64,000 bases of DNA, from positions 186,001-250,000 of the forward strand of contig NZ_RQES01000001.1 in assembly GCF_004769405.1 (NCBI RefSeq), written 5' to 3'. The position numbers and the translations under genes were made by a program. The notes under the pieces were generated by a model. The model was not told the origin of the DNA. It did no database searches and saw nothing but the letters and a program-made list of their open reading frames with translations. Positions 8,957 through 17,480 of the stretch are shown piece by piece. The DNA comes from Leptospira selangorensis (GTDB lineage: Bacteria > Spirochaetota > Leptospiria > Leptospirales > Leptospiraceae). The stretch's first letter is position 1. Each line of letters begins with the position of its first letter.

Positions 8957-10374
8957 TTGCAGAATCTGAAAAATTAGTCAGAGAAAAAATGTTGGGAGAA
9001 GGACTCTCTCAAGAGTTTATTTCCGATTTTATTTCCAAGATCCAAGAAGTTCGAAATGGTGAAACCGGGATCGTAAAATGGGAAGAAGTAGGGGACCTAG
9101 ATTCCAACAAAGACGAAATCTCTTTAGAAAAGATAGAATCGGAATATCCAGGTGATCCTAAATTTTTAAAAGAATTAGTAGTAATTAAATTGAACGGAGG
9201 CCTTGGGACTAGCATGGGGCTTTCCGGACCGAAATCCTTGATAGAGATCAAGGATGGAATGAGCTTCTTAGAAATAGTTTGCAAGCAGATTGAATACATT
9301 CGACAAAAATATAATTTAGAAGTTCCACTCATTCTGATGGATAGTTTCAGCACCCAAGATGAAAGCCAAGCTGAACTTAAAAAGATCAAATTTTCTCAAA
9401 ATTATCCTACAAGTTTCTTACAACATAAGGTACCAAGACTAGTCGTTCCGGAACTGAAACCTTTGGAAATTTCTAAAGGAAATTCGGAAGAATGGTGTCC
9501 TCCGGGCCATGGAGATATTTGGTTCACACTTTTAGAAACAGGACTATTAGATCGGCTTTTAGAAAATGGATACAAGGTAGCATTCGTTTCTAACGGAGAC
9601 AATCTAGGTGCGACTGTTCATCCTGGAATATTAGAATATATTCTGAAAGAAAATCTGGACTTCTGCATGGAGATGACTCCTAAAACACTCGCTGATAAAA
9701 AAGGTGGAGCGATTTTTAGAAGGGTTGTAGGCGGCGAAAAGAAAAACTTACAATTATTAGAGACCGCGCAGGTGCCTTCCGATCATATGCATGAGTTCGA
9801 GGGCCTGGGTAAATTTAGAACATTCTCCACTAATAATCTATGGATCAGATTAGATGTATTAAAAGAAAAATTACTCGAAGGTTCTTTCAAACTATCATTG
9901 ATCGTAAATCCTAAAAAGGTAGAAGGTAAGGAGGTCCTACAGTTAGAGACCGCGATGGGATCTGCCATCCAAAACTTCTCCAATACAAAAGGTCTCATCA
10001 TTCCAAGAGATCGTTTTGCTCCCGTAAAAAAATGTGAAGACTATCTAGTCAGACGTTCTGATGCATATTCTTTAAATCCGGATTTCTCAGTGACTATGTC
10101 GGAAGAAAGAAAGAAGTCAGGACTCGGAGAATTAGTTATCTCCTTAGATGAAACATATTATAAGAAAGTAAGAGATTTTACTGATCGTTTACAAGCCATT
10201 CCTTCTTTAGTGCGCTGCACCTCCTTGAAAGTAGAAGGAGATATTTTGTTTGATAAGAAAGTAATTATAGAAGGAGATGTTATATTGATAAACCCCGGAC
10301 CAGGACAAAGAAAATTGTCCGAATTAGGTGTGGACCGAATCTCGAACGATAGTTTACGTTTCCGCTTTACATAA
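8944..10374 (+). CDS. UTP--glucose-1-phosphate uridylyltransferase, eukaryotic-type (UDPGP family)
   Basis: Makes UDP-glucose from UTP and glucose 1-phosphate, the donor for many envelope glycans. At 476 residues it belongs to the UDPGP family rather than the shorter bacterial GalU type. The nucleotide-binding loop L-N-G-G-L-G-T-S-M-G is near residue 85, followed by G-P-K-S; W-C-P-P-G-H-G-D-I is near residue 180, F-V-S-N-G-D-N-L-G-A near 215, and a left-handed beta-helix-like tail closes the protein. AAGGA at 8931-8935 supports ATG 8944; an ATG at 8953 forming an ATGA overlap with the upstream stop is the alternative. Confidence 0.92.
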   Translation: MDPMIAESEKLVREKMLGEGLSQEFISDFISKIQEVRNGETGIVKWEEVGDLDSNKDEISLEKIESEYPGDPKFLKELVVIKLNGGLGTSMGLSGPKSLIEIKDGMSFLEIVCKQIEYIRQKYNLEVPLILMDSFSTQDESQAELKKIKFSQNYPTSFLQHKVPRLVVPELKPLEISKGNSEEWCPPGHGDIWFTLLETGLLDRLLENGYKVAFVSNGDNLGATVHPGILEYILKENLDFCMEMTPKTLADKKGGAIFRRVVGGEKKNLQLLETAQVPSDHMHEFEGLGKFRTFSTNNLWIRLDVLKEKLLEGSFKLSLIVNPKKVEGKEVLQLETAMGSAIQNFSNTKGLIIPRDRFAPVKKCEDYLVRRSDAYSLNPDFSVTMSEERKKSGLGELVISLDETYYKKVRDFTDRLQAIPSLVRCTSLKVEGDILFDKKVIIEGDVILINPGPGQRKLSELGVDRISNDSLRFRFT

Positions 10375-10402
10375 AACAACAGTCGTTTAAAATCCAGTCC
10401 AC

Positions 10403-10424
10403 GGGCTTTTGAGTTTATAAGCCC
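10403..10424 (+). promoter_or_regulatory. Hairpin directly before the EAL gene start
   Basis: GGGCTT and AAGCCC form a 6-bp stem with a 10-base loop ending 5 bases before the ATG at 10430. No Shine-Dalgarno sequence is visible between the hairpin and the start. It could be a weak terminator for the upstream gene or an element affecting translation. Confidence 0.35.
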
Positions 10425-10429
10425 ACCCT

Positions 10430-11803
10430 ATGCCGATTAATGTCGCAAACGAAATGACCGATGCTTATAACTTAAAATTAAGATCCTTCGATATGGGGGA
10501 TCTAGAACAATTTAAGACAGTATTCATCAATGAAAACCGAGGAAAGCCAATCTTCCTCCTCAGATTTCAAAATATTTCCACAGTTTCCTTAGTTGAATTC
10601 ATACAATTGATCCCTCAGAGAATCTCTGATATAGAGCCTTCTCACCGAGAACTATTTCGTTATTATGCCTATGGTGATAAAAAGAACCTACTGATAGGAG
10701 TAGCACCTTTAGACAATTCAGGGCCTGTCAGTCTTGCCAATTTTGATGCAGCCATGGGAAGATTCCATGACCAAGCAATCCGAACCGGAGCTCTTAATTT
10801 TGATTTCGGGATCGGAAGAACTCAGTGTAATTTTATTTCCTACGTAGAAGAGATCTTCAGAGAGCTGGAAACTTCTTCTTTAAAAAATCTGAAAGATAAT
10901 TTGGTTCGTTGGAGTTGGACTTATCTAAATCGTGTAAACGATTATTTCGCAAGTGAACGTGCTGACGCGGTTATCCAGCCGATCATTCATTATAATCATA
11001 GGGACCATACATTCTCCATGAAAGGTGGAGAAGTTTTCGTGGGCGGAGAGGCATACGCAGGTTACGCGGATCTTATCCGAGACATTCCTCACGATCAGGA
11101 TCTTAACAGGATAGAACTTCTGATCTTAGAGAAGCTGATCATGTCCTGCAATGGTTCTCCCGGTCTTCTGAAATTCAATATTTCTCCTCAAACTTTAATC
11201 GATACATTCGATACGGATGAGAAGGTTACACGTTTTCATGAACTTCTTCTGAAACAAAACCTAAACCCTCAAAATGTTCGTATGGAATTGATCGAAAAAC
11301 CTTACGAAGAAGGGGAGGCAACTCTCAAATCCGTTTGTAGAAGGTTCTGGAATTTCGGGATCAGTTTCGCTGCGGACGACTTCGGTGTAAAAAGCCAAAG
11401 TCACCAAGTTGTTTTAGACTTAGGGGAGATGATCAAAGAATTTAAACTGGATCCGATTAGTTTCAAATTTAAAGCAGACCAAGATTTAACTAAGTTCTTG
11501 GACAACCTCGCATTCATAGATTATTGCAGAAGACTTTCGGATAACAGAGAAGCTATCATCACTGCGGAAGCATTAGAAGATATTGATTCCTTAAACTTCC
11601 TAATCACTCACCAAGTGTATTATTTCCAAGCCAATCTATTCTGTAAAAAGATCTGGATCCAAGATTACCAAGAACGTTTTAAAGAAATGCAAAAACTTCC
11701 TGAGACCGCGGTCACTAAGGTTTTGAGTTCTCCCGAGCTTACCCAAAGATTAAAAGAAGTCGGGAATATTTTCGTTCTAGCTAAAGAAGTAGATCTGTTT
11801 TAA
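10430..11803 (+). CDS. EAL-domain protein (putative c-di-GMP phosphodiesterase)
   Basis: A 457-residue cytoplasmic protein. The C-terminal half (about 185-435) is an EAL domain. The signature is E-A-Y rather than E-A-L. The other metal and ligand positions look kept: Asn in F-N-I-S-P, Glu in M-E-L-I-E, the D-D-F-G pair, Lys in F-K-F-K, Glu in A-E-A-L-E and Gln in Y-F-Q-A-N. Loop 6 after D-D-F-G reads V-K-S-Q-S instead of the usual T-G-Y-S. The N-terminal 180 residues have no clear domain and could be a degenerate GGDEF. Activity is therefore plausible but not certain. It converges with the papain-like protease gene. Confidence 0.82.
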   Translation: MPINVANEMTDAYNLKLRSFDMGDLEQFKTVFINENRGKPIFLLRFQNISTVSLVEFIQLIPQRISDIEPSHRELFRYYAYGDKKNLLIGVAPLDNSGPVSLANFDAAMGRFHDQAIRTGALNFDFGIGRTQCNFISYVEEIFRELETSSLKNLKDNLVRWSWTYLNRVNDYFASERADAVIQPIIHYNHRDHTFSMKGGEVFVGGEAYAGYADLIRDIPHDQDLNRIELLILEKLIMSCNGSPGLLKFNISPQTLIDTFDTDEKVTRFHELLLKQNLNPQNVRMELIEKPYEEGEATLKSVCRRFWNFGISFAADDFGVKSQSHQVVLDLGEMIKEFKLDPISFKFKADQDLTKFLDNLAFIDYCRRLSDNREAIITAEALEDIDSLNFLITHQVYYFQANLFCKKIWIQDYQERFKEMQKLPETAVTKVLSSPELTQRLKEVGNIFVLAKEVDLF

Positions 11804-11804
11804 T

Positions 11805-11820
11805 TGTAGGAATTCCAACA
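11805..11820. repeat. Palindrome copy TGTAGGA-AT-TCCAACA (one arm mismatch)
   Basis: Member of the intergenic palindrome family, starting right at the stop of the EAL gene. The arms differ by one A/A mismatch. With the copy at 11938 it brackets the intergenic segment between two convergent genes. Confidence 0.5.
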
Positions 11821-11833
11821 GGGGACGAGGTTT

Positions 11834-11856
11834 CCCCACCCTTGTTCTGGGTGGGG
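11834..11856. terminator. GC-rich hairpin between convergent genes
   Basis: CCCCACCC and GGGTGGGG form an 8-bp perfect stem with a 7-base loop. It stands out as GC-rich in AT-leaning DNA. There is no T-run on either side. It lies between the convergent EAL and protease genes, so a bidirectional transcription-stopping role is possible; it could equally be part of a dispersed intergenic repeat (11821-11875). Confidence 0.4.
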
Positions 11857-11937
11857 GCTGGCCGGCGGTACCCGCTTCAACAAAATCCTCCATATCACAA
11901 AATCGATAGTTGATCAAGCTGATCTTTTCTCGATTTC

Positions 11938-11959
11938 GCGTGTAGGAGTTCCTACACGC
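11938..11959. repeat. Perfect palindrome GCG-TGTAGGA-GT-TCCTACA-CGC
   Basis: Ten-base perfect arms around a GT centre, the longest and cleanest member of the palindrome family in this window. It lies 14 bases downstream of the papain-like protease stop and could help end transcription of that gene. Confidence 0.65.
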
Positions 11960-11972
11960 ATACCACTGATCG

Positions 11973-14372
11973 CTATTCCTTCAAGAAGTTCAAAGTTGCC
12001 TTCTGGTTGATAATCCCGTTATCTTTCAGAGTTACCTGCAGAGCATCTCCCGCATTTTCGATCTCAATTCGGAACTTACCTTCCTTGTCGATGATCGGGC
12101 TATTCTCCACATATCTTCCTTCGAAAATTTTCTGCTTATTGAACTTCACCACATAGTTTACATTGTCTTGGCTTTCAATTTCGAGAAGAACTTGGTTCAC
12201 ACCTTTGGAACCGTCCCAAGACATCGCGGTCCAAGGTCCTTTAAATTTTTCTAAACTAGAGTCTCCACCGAAGGAGCGCATTACCTTTGCAGGCTTTGCT
12301 TGGGAAAGAACCGCAGAGACCGGAGTGGCCTTATCACTTTCTCCTCCCAAATCCGTTTTGGAAGTTACCGAGTATAGATACAAAATTTCTTTTTCAGGAA
12401 CATCTGCAGTGAAGTTTGTAGTCTTCTCATTTGTTCCGGAAACGAAATCCCAAGAAGAAGCTCCTCTTTTTTTACGATATACATAGTATTCGTTGGCTCC
12501 CTTTACGGAGTCCCATTTCAGGGAAATTTTTCCAGTTTTGGAATCGAGTGTTCCTTTAAAATTTGCAGGGGTAGGAAGTTTTGTAGCTCTATGTTTGTTC
12601 GGATCTATGTATCCGTAAGCGTAATCGGAGAATGGTCCGGATTGTCCGTCCTTATTCACTGCCGCAACAGCATAGAATGCATACTGGCCATTGAGTTTTT
12701 CGTCAATGAAAGCCTCTTTTGCTTCTTCTCCAATTTTTGACCAAGCGCCTCCTCCGAATAATCCGCTCACATCGTAACGATAGACCAGATATTTAGAAGC
12801 ACCTGAAACCTTCTGCCATTGTACTTCTATTTTACTATTATATAATCCTTTTGTGGCGGTAAGCCCGAAAGGTTTAGAAGGTTTCGCCTCTGCTTTCATA
12901 GTAAATCCTGAAACTGCGTCGGAAGCATCTCCGGTTTTACCATTACTAATGCCGGCGATCACATAAAACTCAGTCACTCCGTTTTTAGCGGCAGCATTAT
13001 CAGTGTAGTTTGTATTTTTTACTCTTCCAACGGAGAGATATTTTTTCTGGTTGGAGTTCCACTTATATACGTAGTAATCGGAAACTCCGCTGATGGATTC
13101 CCAAACTAGATCGATCTTATTTGGGAACTGACCTTGGCTTGCTTTGACTCCTACAACTTTAGGAGGAGCTTTAGCTTCTTCCGTTTTTGCATAACCGATC
13201 GCTTCTCCATCGGATAGATCGGAAGAGTCAGTATCGGTTAAGGTAGCGACCTTATAAGAATAAGCGATATCCTTTTGGACTCCATCATCCGTGAATCCAT
13301 TCGTTTGAGAAAGTCCCACCTTAGAAAAAGAAGAATCTCCCGGACCCTTTCTGTGGATTTCGTATCCAATCGCAAGTGGAACGGATGCCCAAGTCAAAAG
13401 TACTTTGTCCGAAAAAGAACCTTGGGTAGCCGCAATCTCTTTCGGAGCTATTGGTTTTACTTTTTCAGGTGGAACCGGTTTTACATCTGTTGAAGGTGTA
13501 GTAGTCGTAGTGTTTGTGGTGGTTGCAGGTGCAACATCATCCACAAGAACGAAAGCGGATTGGCAAACCTTAGTGAACCATCTATAATCGATATAGCCGT
13601 AACCATTATCTCCCCATTGAGTGGACCAAGAGTTGATGAACTTGAATGCTCCCTTGGAATCATCATAACCTACGATCGCAATCGCATGTCCTCCGTATGT
13701 TTTGCCTACTCCTTCTTTATAAATTTCTTTTCCTTTTAAATTCATAAAGTTTTCGTAAACTATGATACCGGCGACAACAGGTCTTCCTAAAGCGAGTTGG
13801 TTTTTCAATTCATTCGGATCCGTTTGTCTGATCCTTAAGAATTCTTTTGCTTTATAGGAAGAAGCCGTATTAAAAGCGTCTTGAGGAGGGCGTGTTAGAT
13901 AGTCTCTTTCGTTATAAGGCATGGAAGACCAAGGAGCCGCCCCTTTTTCCACAACTATACGCATTGCATCTGAGATCAAAGAACCGTTGTCTCTTCCGCC
14001 ATTGATCTGATTATAAATAAACGCAGGTGAAAAAATATTGGAGTAGTTCGGACTTCCGGAAGAATCGCTTAGCTTCCAACCTCTGTCCTTTCTTTCCATA
14101 TATTCTTGGAAAGATTTGGTAGCATAGGCAGTGGACCAAGCCACGCAAGAACTCTGTTGTCCTTGGTCACCCACGGGAGGCATATACTGGGATAAATCCA
14201 CGGAAGAAGAAAGTCCTCTGTGAGAGATCCTATTCGGATTAGCTTCTTTAAAAGATGCTAAAAGTTCCGCAGGTTCTTGTTTCATTCCCAGGCCAGGAGG
14301 AGTCTGGGAGAATAACCCGGCGGAGGAGAGTAAAAGTAGTAGAGCGGATAATAAACGTAAATTCAGTTTCAT
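11973..14372 (-). CDS. Secreted papain-family (C1) cysteine protease with fibronectin type III repeats
   Basis: A 799-residue exported protein. The signal peptide spans about residues 1-23. The C1 peptidase domain (about 55-285) has Gln70 in G-D-Q-G, catalytic Cys76 in S-S-C-V-A-W, His229 in G-G-H-A-I and Asn247 in I-N-S-W-S, so the full papain triad and oxyanion Gln are present. A Thr/Pro linker (about 285-305) leads to four fibronectin-type-III-like repeats (about 310-395, 405-490, 500-590, 605-690) and a C-terminal beta domain (about 700-799). No long propeptide is visible. It likely acts at the surface or outside the cell on host or environmental protein. A small exported protein is encoded 11 bases upstream. 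Confidence 0.9.
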   Translation of the reverse strand: MKLNLRLLSALLLLLSSAGLFSQTPPGLGMKQEPAELLASFKEANPNRISHRGLSSSVDLSQYMPPVGDQGQQSSCVAWSTAYATKSFQEYMERKDRGWKLSDSSGSPNYSNIFSPAFIYNQINGGRDNGSLISDAMRIVVEKGAAPWSSMPYNERDYLTRPPQDAFNTASSYKAKEFLRIRQTDPNELKNQLALGRPVVAGIIVYENFMNLKGKEIYKEGVGKTYGGHAIAIVGYDDSKGAFKFINSWSTQWGDNGYGYIDYRWFTKVCQSAFVLVDDVAPATTTNTTTTTPSTDVKPVPPEKVKPIAPKEIAATQGSFSDKVLLTWASVPLAIGYEIHRKGPGDSSFSKVGLSQTNGFTDDGVQKDIAYSYKVATLTDTDSSDLSDGEAIGYAKTEEAKAPPKVVGVKASQGQFPNKIDLVWESISGVSDYYVYKWNSNQKKYLSVGRVKNTNYTDNAAAKNGVTEFYVIAGISNGKTGDASDAVSGFTMKAEAKPSKPFGLTATKGLYNSKIEVQWQKVSGASKYLVYRYDVSGLFGGGAWSKIGEEAKEAFIDEKLNGQYAFYAVAAVNKDGQSGPFSDYAYGYIDPNKHRATKLPTPANFKGTLDSKTGKISLKWDSVKGANEYYVYRKKRGASSWDFVSGTNEKTTNFTADVPEKEILYLYSVTSKTDLGGESDKATPVSAVLSQAKPAKVMRSFGGDSSLEKFKGPWTAMSWDGSKGVNQVLLEIESQDNVNYVVKFNKQKIFEGRYVENSPIIDKEGKFRIEIENAGDALQVTLKDNGIINQKATLNFLKE

Positions 14373-14383
14373 CTATTTGTCCT

Positions 14384-14836
14384 TTAGTTCTTAGTTAAAG
14401 ATAAAATATTTTCTTCTAGTTGTTTGTTGTATTCACGGAATGCGTAAGGATGCGGTTCATACAGGCTGATCACTTCGGATTCAACTCCTTTGCTATCCTT
14501 TACTTTTTTCTTAATTAAAAAAAGTATATAGTCCCCTTCTTGAGGAGCAGCTTTAAGCCATTTCCCGAATAGTTCGGGAAATATTAAGAAGGCGATATCG
14601 AATTTTTGTGGGAGTTCCTTCCCGCCCTTTAAGGATTTTAAAATTTCCACATTTGCCGTAACGGAAATGGAATTAGAGGAGATCTTACTTTCTTTCACAT
14701 TGGAAAGTTTCGCCAAAGCGATAAAGTTAGAAGAATTCACCTGAGATTCCAGACTGGGTGGTGGTGTTAATGCCGAAATCGGTGAGAAAAATAATAGAAT
14801 CAGTACAAATAGGACCGATACGAAACGTTTTTGCAT
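14384..14836 (-). CDS. Small secreted protein upstream of the papain-like protease
   Basis: The frame is open to 14878, but ATG 14836 has GGAG 9 bases upstream and begins directly with a signal peptide (M-Q-K-R-F-V-S-V, core to about residue 22), so I use that start (150 residues). The mature part has A-L-A-K-L-S-N-V, V-T-A-N-V-E-I-L-K-S-L-K-G and D-Y-I-L-F-L-I, a pattern seen in exported NTR/TIMP-like OB-fold proteins, but this likeness is weak. It is 11 bases from the protease gene and likely in the same transcript. A chaperone, propeptide or inhibitor role is conceivable only from context. Confidence 0.65.
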   Translation of the reverse strand: MQKRFVSVLFVLILLFFSPISALTPPPSLESQVNSSNFIALAKLSNVKESKISSNSISVTANVEILKSLKGGKELPQKFDIAFLIFPELFGKWLKAAPQEGDYILFLIKKKVKDSKGVESEVISLYEPHPYAFREYNKQLEENILSLTKN

Positions 14837-14963
14837 TTGGAATAACTCCGGAAACAATTTGTTAACGCGGCTTTCCACTCTACTTCGTAACCGGGACCTT
14901 TTTCAAGAATTTTCCTTTGGAAAATAATTTATGGGAAATGATATTTTTAACGAGTTCGGGAAC

Positions 14964-15542
14964 TTATTTCGCTCGGACGAGCAAGGAAGGCAAATCTATC
15001 GAATCCGGTTTTTCAGGAATTTTAGGAAAGATACCTCTGATCTTAGGAGAATCATCCACCCAGATGAGTGCAGTCTTATATTTCATATCTCCACTATCAG
15101 GCTGGATATATGCTTGGACTCCGAATGATCTGGCTAGTTCCAATGCGGCACTTGAGTTAGCAGGTTTGAGCAAAATTACCTTCTCACTTAGTTTGCCGAA
15201 TCTATCTTTTAGATCTTTGTATCCGTCTTTTTCCGGAGTTAAACTGATAAATACAAATTGAGAATCAATAGGTGCCGATTTATCGAACCAGTTTAGGAAT
15301 ATCTCCACTTCATCCAAATTGTTTTTAGAAGAGTCTAAAAATCCGAAATATAAGAAGGTTTGTTTGCCTGAGAAAACGGACTTTAGGGGAATATTCTCTT
15401 GTTTATCCGTAAGGATTACTGTTTCTTCCGGGACGTCTTTCTCCGCTTGGATCATTCCAGGATCGGAATGAGAAAAGAAGAACACGATGATCAGACTGGC
15501 AATTACACCAGTCATAAAAAATTTCCAGGCCCCGGATTCCAT
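14964..15542 (-). CDS. SCO1/thioredoxin-fold membrane-anchored protein lacking the Cys pair
   Basis: A 192-residue protein with one N-terminal membrane anchor (about 8-26) and a periplasmic thioredoxin-like domain. The order of blocks follows SCO1/SenC proteins: L-K-S-V-F-S-G-K-Q-T-F-L-Y-F-G-F, then F-V-F-I-S-L-T-P-E-K-D and a late A-L-I-W-V-D-D-S-P. At the place of the C-x-x-x-C copper motif it reads F-L-D-S-S-K-N-N, and no Cys occurs in the protein. It therefore cannot bind copper or do disulfide chemistry in the usual way. It is the gene after the Ton locus, separated by 144 bases with a terminator-like inverted repeat. Confidence 0.65.
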   Translation of the reverse strand: MESGAWKFFMTGVIASLIIVFFFSHSDPGMIQAEKDVPEETVILTDKQENIPLKSVFSGKQTFLYFGFLDSSKNNLDEVEIFLNWFDKSAPIDSQFVFISLTPEKDGYKDLKDRFGKLSEKVILLKPANSSAALELARSFGVQAYIQPDSGDMKYKTALIWVDDSPKIRGIFPKIPEKPDSIDLPSLLVRAK

Positions 15543-15631
15543 CTCTAGTTACAATGGACGAAAACTAAGCGGAAATCCGCAGCCATATTCTTAGAATATA
15601 GCTTTGAATATATAAGGAATCTTATTCAGAA

Positions 15632-15665
15632 AAATATTTCCTTTGTGTAAAATATGGAAATATTT
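15632..15665 (-). terminator. Inverted repeat after tonB
   Basis: AAATATTTCC and GGAAATATTT are perfect 10-base arms with a 14-base loop. On the minus strand the second arm runs into a stretch of five T. It lies about 20 bases past the tonB stop and is a reasonable, though AT-rich, terminator for the Ton locus. Confidence 0.5.
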
Positions 15666-15686
15666 AGGCGGTTTAGATCGTCGGGA

Positions 15687-16343
15687 TTAGTTATCGTCCA
15701 GTTCGAAATGGACTGGGACCCTATGATTCATACGAGTGGGTCTTCCTTTTGCGTAACCTGGGCTCCAACGAGCCAATCGAATAACCTTAACTGCAGCATC
15801 TTCGAAACCGTATCCACGGACAGAAGACTTGATCACCTTTGCATTGATCAAATTTCCTTTTTCATCTACTTGTACTTCCAAATAGATCATTGCGTCCGAG
15901 ATACCTTGTGCTCTTGCATTCTCCGGAAAATAATCTCTCAAAGAAAAATCAATGATCGGAGTAGGGGCCTTGTCTCCATAAAAAGCGAATAAGAATCCGT
16001 CTTTATCCGTACCTTCTCCGCTAATATCGTTCTCTTTGATATCGTTCGGGTCTGGATCTTTTCCTTCTTCGTTGGCACCTTCTACCCATTCGTTCGGATC
16101 TTTATGAGTTGGAGAAGTTTCTCCTCCGAGCAATTCGGGAGGAATATCTTGGATATCAACTTCTACATTCATCTCCAATTGTTCGGAATCCACGAATTCC
16201 TTTTCTTTGTGAGTGATGTAGTAATAAGTTAAGAATAAAAATAGGTGAAAAGCAAGTGATCCGTAAACACAAATCTCCCAAAGAGAAAGTTCTTTGAGTT
16301 TTTGGATTACATCAGTCTTTACTTTTTCCAGAGTCGGATTCAT
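15687..16343 (-). CDS. tonB: TonB-family energy transducer
   Basis: Couples the proton-motive force at the inner membrane to an outer-membrane receptor. The 218-residue protein has one N-terminal transmembrane helix (about 22-42) that carries the S-x-x-x-H motif (Ser29, His33) needed for contact with ExbB/ExbD in E. coli TonB. A Pro/Asp/Glu-rich periplasmic linker follows (about 45-125), shorter and more acidic than in E. coli, and then the TonB C-terminal domain (about 130-218) with G-N-L-I-N-A-K-V and A-R-W-S-P-G-Y-A-K-G-R-P. It is 9 bases downstream of exbD and last in the locus. Confidence 0.92.
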   Translation of the reverse strand: MNPTLEKVKTDVIQKLKELSLWEICVYGSLAFHLFLFLTYYYITHKEKEFVDSEQLEMNVEVDIQDIPPELLGGETSPTHKDPNEWVEGANEEGKDPDPNDIKENDISGEGTDKDGFLFAFYGDKAPTPIIDFSLRDYFPENARAQGISDAMIYLEVQVDEKGNLINAKVIKSSVRGYGFEDAAVKVIRLARWSPGYAKGRPTRMNHRVPVHFELDDN

Positions 16344-16352
16344 CGATCTAGT

Positions 16353-16757
16353 TTACCTTTTTACAGATAATGCGATTTGATGCACGCCTGCTTTTTTGAT
16401 CTTTCCCATCGTTTCTGCAATTTTGCCGTATGGGATGGAAGCATCAGCAGAAAGGGTGATCCTCATATTAACGCGATACGCGGATTCTCTCTTTAAATGA
16501 GCTTCCAATCTTTCAATATCAGTCTCACTTCCTTCTAAAAATATCTTTCCATCTTTGGACATTGCCACCTGAACGGTTTTGGCAAGATTTGCATCCACCG
16601 CGTCCGCTTTAGGAAGATTGATATTGATGGATTCTTTTTTTAAGAAGTTCGCGGTAACCATAAAGATCACCAAAAGAACCAAAATTACGTCCACCATCGG
16701 AGTAATATTAATACTGCCGATTTCTTCTCCGTCTCCGGAAGAACTTTGACCTGCCAT
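16353..16757 (-). CDS. exbD: ExbD/TolR biopolymer transport protein
   Basis: Proton-channel partner of ExbB and TonB. At 134 residues it is standard length: a short cytoplasmic start, one transmembrane helix (about 20-40) beginning N-I-T-P-M-V-D-V-I with the conserved proton-carrying Asp, and a periplasmic domain (about 45-134). It lies 27 bases downstream of the exbB gene and 9 bases before tonB. Confidence 0.92.
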   Translation of the reverse strand: MAGQSSSGDGEEIGSINITPMVDVILVLLVIFMVTANFLKKESININLPKADAVDANLAKTVQVAMSKDGKIFLEGSETDIERLEAHLKRESAYRVNMRITLSADASIPYGKIAETMGKIKKAGVHQIALSVKR

Positions 16758-16784
16758 AAATTCTCCTTTCTAGAAATCCTCGGT

Positions 16785-17402
16785 TTAACCTTTCCGAGAC
16801 AGGCTTGCTAAAAATTCTTTGGAAAGAATTTCCAGATTGGATTGGATGATTTTCAATTTTCTAGTGAAGTAGTTATTCGCCATTACTACCGGGATCGCGA
16901 CAGCAAGACCGACTGCAGTTGCGAGTAGGGCTTGTGAAATTGTTCTCATTACCACTTCTCCCGCTGCGTTCCCCAGTGTTCCTAATTTATAGAATGCGCT
17001 GATTACTCCGAATACTGTTCCTAATAGTCCGATAAATGGAGCGTTGTTTCCTAATGTATTAAGAATAGAAAGTCTTGTTTCGAAACCGACTCTTTCTCCG
17101 ATCATTTTTCCTTCCATCAATTCGCCCAGGCTTTCTTTTCCACCTTTGGAATGTTCGGAGGAGAAGTCCGCAAATCTTGCGTAAACATTCTCCGGATAAT
17201 TTTCTGAAAATTTAGGAGCTCCGGAAAGGTCTCCCTTTCTTGCGGTTTGGATGATTTCAGGTAATACGAAGGCGGAGTCTTTCGTATTTTTAACGAATAT
17301 GATCGCTCTTTCTACTACAACGGCTACTGCAAGAACACTCGCGATCGCCATGATCACAAAGATCGCCGTTTCCATGTACCCGATAGCAATTTCAAAACTC
17401 AT
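16785..17402 (-). CDS. exbB: ExbB/TolQ/MotA-type proton channel protein
   Basis: A 205-residue inner-membrane channel subunit with three hydrophobic segments (about 10-30, 115-140, 155-180). The hallmark block L-N-T-L-G-N-N-A-P-F-I-G-L-L-G-T-V-F-G-V lies around residue 110, and A-L-L-A-T-A-V-G-L-A-V-A-I-P around 160. It comes 78 bases after the Cys-rich lipoprotein gene and leads the exbB-exbD-tonB trio, giving the upstream receptor its own energising complex. Confidence 0.92.
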   Translation of the reverse strand: MSFEIAIGYMETAIFVIMAIASVLAVAVVVERAIIFVKNTKDSAFVLPEIIQTARKGDLSGAPKFSENYPENVYARFADFSSEHSKGGKESLGELMEGKMIGERVGFETRLSILNTLGNNAPFIGLLGTVFGVISAFYKLGTLGNAAGEVVMRTISQALLATAVGLAVAIPVVMANNYFTRKLKIIQSNLEILSKEFLASLSRKG

Positions 17403-17480
17403 TTTATAGTTCCTTCTTAATTTCTGTTTTTTTGTCTGATACGATCCCAGTCATTCTGTTTTTGTTCCGAAATTTCGGAC

